From NCBI GenBank assembly GCA_002371625.1, contig DFFV01000006.1, positions 1 through 26,470 of the forward strand: a stretch of 26,470 nt of DNA. Direction: 5' to 3'. Below are positions 19,909 through 26,470 of this stretch, piece by piece. A model generated the notes under the pieces. The model was not told where the DNA came from, searched no databases, and saw only the letters and a list, made by a program, of their open reading frames with translations. The translations under genes were made by a program, and so were the position numbers. The DNA comes from Ruminococcus sp. UBA3767. GTDB taxonomy: Bacteria; Bacillota; Clostridia; Oscillospirales; Ruminococcaceae. How positions within the stretch are numbered: the first letter of the stretch is position 1; every line of letters begins with the position of its first letter.

Positions 19909-21956
19909 TGGCTGAGATACTTTCACCCGCAGGCTCGCCCGAGGCGCTCGATGCGGCGCTCAGATGCGGCTGTGATGCGGTGTACCTTGGCGGAAGGAGC
20001 TTTTCGGCAAGGGCGAATGCGGCGAATTTTTCGGATGAACAGCTTGAACAAGCGGTGAAAAAATGCCACACGAGAGGCGTTAAGGTCTACCTTGCGATAA
20101 ACACGGTGATCTTTGACAGTCAGCTCGAAGAATGCAAGCGTGCGGTCGAATTTGCCGCAAAGATCGGCGTTGACGGGCTTATCACGCAGGACTTGTGCCT
20201 TGTGGAGATAGTGAGAAAATGCTGTTCGCAGATGGAGCTTCACGCCTCAACTCAGATGACCATACACACTAAAAACGGCGTTGAAGCGGCAAAGGAGCTT
20301 GGCTTTTCACGGGCGGTGCTTGCAAGGGAGCTGGACGAGGGCACGATAACAAAGCTCTCGGCACTGGGGATAGAAACGGAGATATTCGTTCACGGTGCGC
20401 TTTGTATGTCGGTTTCGGGGCAGTGCTATATGAGTGCGCTGATAGGTTCAAGAAGCGCAAACAGAGGGCTTTGCGCACAGGCTTGCAGGCTTGCGGTGAG
20501 CGCCGTAAAGGGACAGGAGAGGTATGACCTTTCGCTGAAGGATATGTCGGTGCTCAACGTTATGGACAGGGTGCTGGCAACAGGTGCAAGCTCGCTGAAA
20601 ATAGAGGGGCGCATGAAGCGGCCCGAATATGTGGCAAAGGCAACGCACAGCGCATACATGGCCTGCAAAGGCGAAGATGCCGATATGGACGGGCTTGCGC
20701 AGGTGTTCTCACGTGGCGGATTTACGAAAGGGTACTTTGAGGGCAGGCTCGGCGGCGATATGTTCGGGCGCAGAGAAAAGGAAGATGCGGCGGTGTCGGC
20801 AAAGGCGCTGCCTGCGATACATGAGCTTTACAGAAGCGAGTTCAAGCGTGACAGCGTGAGGTTCTTTTTCACCGCAAAACATGAAAGTCCCGTTGCGCTT
20901 ACAGTCACCGACGGACACGGAAATTCCTATACAGCGCAGGGCGAAATGCCCGAAAAAGCGCAGAATAAAGGCATCAGCGCCGAGCAGGCGGAAAAGCAGC
21001 TTTCCAAGCTGGGCAGCACGATATACGAGCTTGGCGGCTGTGAATGTGAGATAGATGATATGATCTATGTCAGTCCTGCGCAGCTGAACGCCCTGAGAAG
21101 AGAGGCGTGCGAGGGGCTTGACAGGGTGCGCTGTGAGGCGAACACAAGAAAGGTGGCTTTTGCAGATGCAGATATACTTGCGTTTGAAGGCAAAAGCCGC
21201 TGCGATAAGGCACAGATAAGGATACAGGCTGTGAGCGAAAAGCAGCTTGAAGAGATAGATAAAAATGCGGCGCAGTTTTTCATTCTGCCGCTGGGCGAGT
21301 GCGAAAAGGCTGATGTTGCGGCGTTTGGCGGCAAGCTGATGGCGGAGCTGCCAAGGTTCACTTTTGATGAGGAAAAGGTGATAAAGCGGCTGGAGGCGCT
21401 TAAAAAGCGTGGCTTGCAGCACATTCTCGCAGGCAACATCGCACACCTGCGTATAGGCAGAGAGCTTGGGCTTTCGGTGCACGGCGGCTTTGGGCTGAAC
21501 GTTACAAACAGCGCTGCGGTAAAGCTGCTGGGCGAAATGGGCGCAGTTGACATTACCGCCTCGTTTGAGCTGAAAGCAGCGCAGATACGCAGCTTGAAAC
21601 AAGCTGTGCCGGTGGGATACGTCGGCTATGGGCGGCTGCCGATGATGCTTACGGTGAACTGCCCGATAAGGCAGGCTGTGGGCTGCGCAAAATGCACAAA
21701 GCGCCTGTTTGATCCCACGGGCAGAGAACTTGCCGTGAGGTGCTCAAAGAGCGAGGGCTATGTTGAGGTGCTCAACGGCGATGTGCTTTTCACGGCGGAC
21801 AGGAGCGGCGACTTCAGAGGTGCGGCTTTTGTTGTGCTTATGCTGAGCGAGGAAACTCCGCAGCAGGCAGCACAGATAGTAAATGCTTACCGTGACGGCG
21901 CAAAAGCGCAGCTTGAGAATATAACAAGAGGCCTTTACAGCAGGGGCATAATATAG
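19908..21956 (+). CDS. peptidase U32 family protein (RlhA-like 23S rRNA hydroxylase candidate)
   Basis: A 682-residue U32-family protein with the C-terminal DUF3656-type extension, the architecture of E. coli RlhA, which hydroxylates C2501 of 23S rRNA. True peptidase activity is doubtful for this group. The N-terminal barrel starts EILSPAGSPEALDAALRCG. The U32 signature falls at about 158-194 (EIFVHGALCMSVSGQC, then GSRSANRGLCAQACR), with cysteines at 166, 173, 189 and 193 suited to iron binding. The C-terminal part carries a further Cys set (NCPIRQAVGCAKC). The start is GTG at 19908, overlapping the zapA stop by one base (TAGTG), so translation is probably coupled. The zapA-U32 order is common in Clostridia. 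Confidence 0.92.
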   Translation: MAEILSPAGSPEALDAALRCGCDAVYLGGRSFSARANAANFSDEQLEQAVKKCHTRGVKVYLAINTVIFDSQLEECKRAVEFAAKIGVDGLITQDLCLVEIVRKCCSQMELHASTQMTIHTKNGVEAAKELGFSRAVLARELDEGTITKLSALGIETEIFVHGALCMSVSGQCYMSALIGSRSANRGLCAQACRLAVSAVKGQERYDLSLKDMSVLNVMDRVLATGASSLKIEGRMKRPEYVAKATHSAYMACKGEDADMDGLAQVFSRGGFTKGYFEGRLGGDMFGRREKEDAAVSAKALPAIHELYRSEFKRDSVRFFFTAKHESPVALTVTDGHGNSYTAQGEMPEKAQNKGISAEQAEKQLSKLGSTIYELGGCECEIDDMIYVSPAQLNALRREACEGLDRVRCEANTRKVAFADADILAFEGKSRCDKAQIRIQAVSEKQLEEIDKNAAQFFILPLGECEKADVAAFGGKLMAELPRFTFDEEKVIKRLEALKKRGLQHILAGNIAHLRIGRELGLSVHGGFGLNVTNSAAVKLLGEMGAVDITASFELKAAQIRSLKQAVPVGYVGYGRLPMMLTVNCPIRQAVGCAKCTKRLFDPTGRELAVRCSKSEGYVEVLNGDVLFTADRSGDFRGAAFVVLMLSEETPQQAAQIVNAYRDGAKAQLENITRGLYSRGII

Positions 21957-21996
21957 AGTAAACTTAGCAAAGGATTTTTTATGGTGGTGTGACAAA

Positions 21997-22719
21997 ATGG
22001 GCAGAAGGTTCAGATTAAAAAGTCTAAAGGCGCTTATACTTACAACGCCTAAAAACATTAAAGAGCTTATGACTACGCAGTTTGCAAGGCCCGAGGGCAA
22101 GGCGGGGCAGTTTTTTACGCTGGCGATGAACGTTTTCAACTTTAAGCTGTATAACGCTGTTTACAACTACGTCAGCAAGGAGGACGGCGCAAGGATACTC
22201 GATGTGGGCTTTGGCAACGGCGATACGCTCAAAAGGCTCGATGAAAAGCTGAATGCCGAGCTTTACGGAGTTGATATCTCGCCTGATATGAAAGTCGCTG
22301 CAACAAAAGCAAACGCTGAGGCGGTGGCTGTGGGCAGAATGAAGCTGGAAACAGCAAGCGTTGAGCAGATGCCCTACGAGGACGAGTTTTTCGACAGCGT
22401 TTACACGATAAATACGGTATACTTCTGGAAAGAGCCCGAAAAGGCGCTGGGCGAGATAATGCGTGTGCTCAGAGGCGGCGGAAGATTTTTGTGCGGCTTT
22501 TACAGCAGGGCTTATTTTGATAAATACAAGAACTTTCGCAGCGATGATGAGAAGTATTATACCGTAGGCGAGTTAAGGGAGCTTGTAAAGCAAAACGGCT
22601 TTGAGAACGTAAAGGTCAAGCTGGTGGACGGGAAAAAGTTCATGTACTGCCTTGTAGCCGAAAAGAGAGGGAACGAAGTTGATAACGATAGCGGCGATGA
22701 ATGCGGACAATTACCGTGA
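21997..22719 (+). CDS. class I SAM-dependent methyltransferase, substrate unknown
   Basis: A 240-residue cytosolic methyltransferase of the Methyltransf_11 type. SAM motif I is ILDVGFGNGDTL (67-78), motif II contains LYGVDISPDMK, and the post-motif ASVEQMPYEDEFFDSVYTINTVYFWKEPEKAL precedes MRVLRGGGRFLCGF. These resemble UbiE/small-molecule methyltransferases more than rRNA enzymes. The ATG follows GGTGGTG by 7 nt. Its last 41 bases overlap the start of rimI in another frame. Its acidic last residues (EVDNDSGDECGQLP) lie in the overlap, so the C-terminus may have been extended by loss of an earlier stop. Confidence 0.88.
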   Translation: MGRRFRLKSLKALILTTPKNIKELMTTQFARPEGKAGQFFTLAMNVFNFKLYNAVYNYVSKEDGARILDVGFGNGDTLKRLDEKLNAELYGVDISPDMKVAATKANAEAVAVGRMKLETASVEQMPYEDEFFDSVYTINTVYFWKEPEKALGEIMRVLRGGGRFLCGFYSRAYFDKYKNFRSDDEKYYTVGELRELVKQNGFENVKVKLVDGKKFMYCLVAEKRGNEVDNDSGDECGQLP

Positions 22720-23122
22720 GGCTGCACAGATAGCGGCGGAATGTTTTTCTCAGCCGTGGAGCGAGAAGACATTCTGCGAGGAACTTTCAAACAGCAATGC
22801 GCACACTTATGTAGCTTACGAAAACGGCGAAGCTGCGGGCTTTCTCAGTGCGTGGGAAGTTTGCGGAGCGGTGGATGTCAACAACATTGCCGTGCGTGAA
22901 AAATTCCGCAGGCGAGGTATTGCAAGGGCGCTTATCGGGGAAATGCTCGGTGAGCTGGGCGCTGTGCAGAGCATAACGCTTGAGGTGAGAAAGTCAAACA
23001 CGGCGGCTATTGCGCTTTATGAGGGCTTTGGATTTGAAAAGGCAGGCGAGCGCAGGGGCTTTTACAGCAAGCCGACGGAGGATGCGATAATAATGACTAA
23101 GGTCTTGAACGGGGATAGCTGA
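22679..23122 (+). CDS. rimI: ribosomal protein alanine N-acetyltransferase
   Basis: GNAT acetyltransferase of 147 residues; RimI acetylates the N-terminal alanine of ribosomal protein S18. The family pattern is complete: QPWSEKTFCEEL, NNIAVREKFRRRGIARALI (acetyl-CoA loop), TLEVRKSNTAAIALYEGFGFEKAGERRGFY, and the terminal DAIIMTKVL. I chose the TTG at 22679: GAGAGGG stands 7 nt upstream and the first residues MITIAAMNADNY fit the family. The next ATG (22697) lacks a ribosome site. It overlaps the previous gene by 41 nt and the next by one base. RimI substrates other than S18 are possible outside Proteobacteria. Confidence 0.92.
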   Translation: MITIAAMNADNYREAAQIAAECFSQPWSEKTFCEELSNSNAHTYVAYENGEAAGFLSAWEVCGAVDVNNIAVREKFRRRGIARALIGEMLGELGAVQSITLEVRKSNTAAIALYEGFGFEKAGERRGFYSKPTEDAIIMTKVLNGDS

Positions 23123-23847
23123 TGGAATATAGCGACTTTACATTTGAGGAGCTTGGCAAGGGCTTTAAGGTGTGCGTTTCTCAGGAGCACAGATTCGGAA
23201 CGGACGCATTTCTGCTTGCGGATTTTGCAAAGCCGAGACATAAGGACAAGGTCTGCGATTACTGCACGGGCTGCGGTATAATTGCAATGATAATGCAGAG
23301 GAATTTTCAGCCTGCGAAAATATATGCGCTGGAGATACAGCAAAAGGCTTATGAACAGGTGAAGCTGTCGGCAAAGGAGTCCGGGACGCTCAACGTTGAG
23401 GCGGTGCTTGGCGACCTGAGGGAATGGAGAAGTCCCGAGGCGCTTGACCTGATAACCTGCAATCCGCCCTACAAGATAAGCGGAACAGGTGCAAAAAACG
23501 ACAGCGATGCGGTGTCTATCGCACGCCACGAGATGATGTGCACCATACAGGACGTCTGCGCAGCTGCAGCGAAAAATCTCCGATTCGGCGGCAGATTGTG
23601 CGTTTGCAACCGCCCCGAAAGGCTCAGTGACGTGATAATGGCGATGCGTGAGAACGGGATAGAGCCAAAGCGGCTGAGAACTGTTCACAAAAACCCTGAA
23701 ACTGCGCCGTGGCTGATACTTGTTGAAGGGCGCAGGGGAGGAAATAATTTTATTCAGATAGAAAAGCCGCTTTATGTGCGCTCAGCTGACGGAGGTATTT
23801 CCGAGGAGATGAGCAGGATATACACAGCGCAGACAGACCGTGCGTAA
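23122..23847 (+). CDS. TrmN6/YfiC-like N6-adenine methyltransferase
   Basis: A 241-residue N6-adenine methyltransferase of the YfiC/TrmN6 family, whose E. coli member modifies A37 of tRNA-Val. The opening QEHRFGTDAFLLADF is highly typical. SAM motif I is CDYCTGCGIIAMIM (45-58), and the catalytic NPPY is at 114-117 in LITCNPPYKI. The C-terminal PERLSDVIMAMRENGIEPKRLRTVH is also typical. The ATG overlaps the rimI stop by one base (TGATG), suggesting coupled translation. Which tRNA or other RNA is modified in this organism is not known. Confidence 0.92.
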   Translation: MEYSDFTFEELGKGFKVCVSQEHRFGTDAFLLADFAKPRHKDKVCDYCTGCGIIAMIMQRNFQPAKIYALEIQQKAYEQVKLSAKESGTLNVEAVLGDLREWRSPEALDLITCNPPYKISGTGAKNDSDAVSIARHEMMCTIQDVCAAAAKNLRFGGRLCVCNRPERLSDVIMAMRENGIEPKRLRTVHKNPETAPWLILVEGRRGGNNFIQIEKPLYVRSADGGISEEMSRIYTAQTDRA

Positions 23848-23892
23848 GCACAGCGGACAAAATTATCGGAAAATCGGAAAAGAGGAAAGTAA

Positions 23893-24333
23893 ATGAAACT
23901 GCTTATAAAAAAGCTCAGCGAAAAAGCAGCTGTGCCTGCAAGACAGACCGAGTTCAGCGCAGGGTACGACCTTAGTGCCTGCTGTGATGAAACTATCGTT
24001 ATCAAGCCGGGCGAAACGGTGAAGGTACACACGGGAGTCGCTATGGAGATACAGGGCGATAAAAATGTGGTCGGGCTTATCTACGCACGCAGCAGCACTG
24101 CAACAAAGCACGGCGTTGCGCCTGCAAACTGCGTGGGCGTTATCGACTGGGATTACCGTGGAGAGCTTATCGTTGCGCTGCACAATTCCTCGGATAAGGA
24201 ATTTGCGGTGAACCACGGCGACAGGATAGCCCAGCTGGTGATAGCGCCCGTGTTCACACCGGAAGTGGAAGCAGTCAGCGAGCTTTCGGATACTGTCAGG
24301 GGCGAGGGCGGCTTCGGCTCAACGAATAAGTGA
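23893..24333 (+). CDS. dut: dUTP diphosphatase (dUTPase)
   Basis: Hydrolyses dUTP to dUMP and pyrophosphate, keeping uracil out of DNA and feeding thymidylate synthesis; cytosolic homotrimer. It has 146 residues, standard length, with all five motifs: AGYDL (23-27), YARSS (64-68), GVIDWDYRGEL (82-92, with the uracil-contact Tyr), HGDRIAQLV (108-116) and RGEGGFGSTNK (136-146), whose Phe stacks on the base. GAGGAAA precedes the ATG. The gene follows the TrmN6-like gene after 45 bp and is followed by a small membrane protein gene 1 nt later. Confidence 0.97.
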   Translation: MKLLIKKLSEKAAVPARQTEFSAGYDLSACCDETIVIKPGETVKVHTGVAMEIQGDKNVVGLIYARSSTATKHGVAPANCVGVIDWDYRGELIVALHNSSDKEFAVNHGDRIAQLVIAPVFTPEVEAVSELSDTVRGEGGFGSTNK

Positions 24334-24334
24334 T

Positions 24335-24614
24335 ATGGGCAGCTTTTTTACGAAGAATCCCACGGTGATACTTGCGCTGATAGGGCTTTTGCTGTCGGTG
24401 CTGAACATCGTCAATCTTATAAAGAACCGCAAGGAAGATCACTATGTTTCGGGGATACCGCTGTTCGGCGGTTTGTTCATACTTATCGGGTTTCTGCTTT
24501 CGCATCACAAGATCTGGGCGCTTTTGTGCTTTACGGATTACTCGTGGGTGATGCTGCTGTTTTCGCTGATCTTTGGCGGAAAGTTCAACCAAAAGAAAGA
24601 GGATAATAACGAAA

Positions 24615-24634
<20 letters not shown>
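24335..24634 (+). CDS. small membrane protein, function unknown
   Basis: A 99-residue protein with three membrane segments at about residues 10-28, 40-57 and 62-82, and a charged tail (KKEDNNENEDSKR). No recognised family. The ATG starts 1 nt after the dut stop, so translation is likely re-initiated from dut; no strong separate ribosome site is visible. Its last 20 bases overlap the amidohydrolase start. An overlapping minus-strand frame of 149 codons has no ribosome site and is taken as a shadow. Confidence 0.68.
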
Positions 24635-26284
<1,650 letters not shown>

Positions 26285-26309
26285 AGCGCTTATACGAAAG
26301 GAGACAGCA

Positions 26310-26444
26310 ATGGAATTTGTGGGAATCAGCAGAACATTTTCAACAGTCGGTGAGGACGCAGATCTGACGCTGTTTGAGGGCGATCCGTTTGAGGTGATGA
26401 GTTCACCGAGCCTTGTTATGATAAACGGAGAGGTAATAAGTTAA
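26310..26444 (+). pseudogene. 44-codon chimeric relic: unknown 5' part joined to an amidohydrolase 3' end
   Basis: An intact small frame behind a strong GAAAGGAG, opening MEFVGISRTFSTVG and continuing DADLTLFEGDPFEVM to the end INGEVIS. From about residue 17 it matches the C-terminus of the amidohydrolase at 24615-25763 nearly residue for residue ([15 protein letters not shown].. INGEMIKL). The codons differ at many synonymous positions, so it derives from a diverged paralogue rather than a recent copy. The first 13-14 residues resemble nothing else here. I take it as the remnant of a deletion that joined two genes. A functional micro-protein cannot be excluded. Confidence 0.6.
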
Positions 26445-26470
26445 TTCAGAATTTAGTTTATTACAAACTT

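Overview
The window looks like a chromosome segment from a low-to-mid GC Gram-positive anaerobe of the Clostridia, most like a Ruminococcus-type member of the Oscillospiraceae. The basis is strong GGAGG-type ribosome binding sites, frequent TTG/GTG starts, many AGA/AGG and ATA codons, U-run terminators, and gene families typical of that group (DegV, ZapA followed by peptidase U32, GtrA, LTA-synthase-like sulfatase, CapD/BY-kinase/CpsB exopolysaccharide genes). The genus is an inference; the window contains no rRNA. I see no prophage, transposase or CRISPR array. Almost every gene is a housekeeping or cell-envelope gene.

Layout. 1-1337 (minus): a small membrane protein gene overlapping a D-2-hydroxyacid dehydrogenase that runs off the left edge. 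1391-1557: two copies of a 63-bp hairpin-containing repeat directly upstream of the degV promoter. 1639-3615: DegV (plus) and branched-chain aminotransferase IlvE (minus), convergent on a shared terminator. 3616-4251: a 636-bp gene-free region with a tRNA-Pro(CGG) gene on the minus strand, a full-consensus plus-strand promoter, a run of near-perfect hairpins, and an inverted partial copy of the tRNA 3' end. 4252-8601: an exopolysaccharide module with a CapD-type nucleotide-sugar dehydratase, a fused Wzz/BY-kinase and a CpsB tyrosine phosphatase. It stops abruptly at tandem terminators within a 266-bp inverted-repeat-bounded segment. 8959-11166: a HlyC/CorC-type membrane protein and a voltage-gated K+ channel, translationally close. 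11181-14825 (minus): an operon of LTA-synthase-like protein, DusB and GtrA. 15140-16681: guaA, with a terminator hairpin overlapping its promoter. 16729-19119 (minus): a beta-lactamase-fold hydrolase and alanine transaminase AlaA. 19351-26284: a long plus-strand gene string of zapA, peptidase U32, methyltransferase, rimI, TrmN6-like methyltransferase, dut, a small membrane protein, an amidohydrolase and a CbrC-family protein. Many of these overlap by 1-41 nt or sit 1 nt apart. It is followed by a 44-codon chimeric relic (26310-26444) whose last 28 or so codons mirror the amidohydrolase C-terminus.

How the genes work together. The exopolysaccharide module, GtrA and the LTA-synthase-like protein all serve surface polymer assembly. 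IlvE and AlaA handle transamination. GuaA, Dut, DusB, RimI, TrmN6-like and U32 serve nucleotide supply and the translation apparatus. Ten promoters could be read from sequence, nine with a 17-nt spacer and several with a TGTGG or GTGG run before the -10 box. The least explained stretches are the structured DNA around tRNA-Pro, the guaA leader, the 63-bp repeats, the cassette after cpsB and the terminal relic gene.
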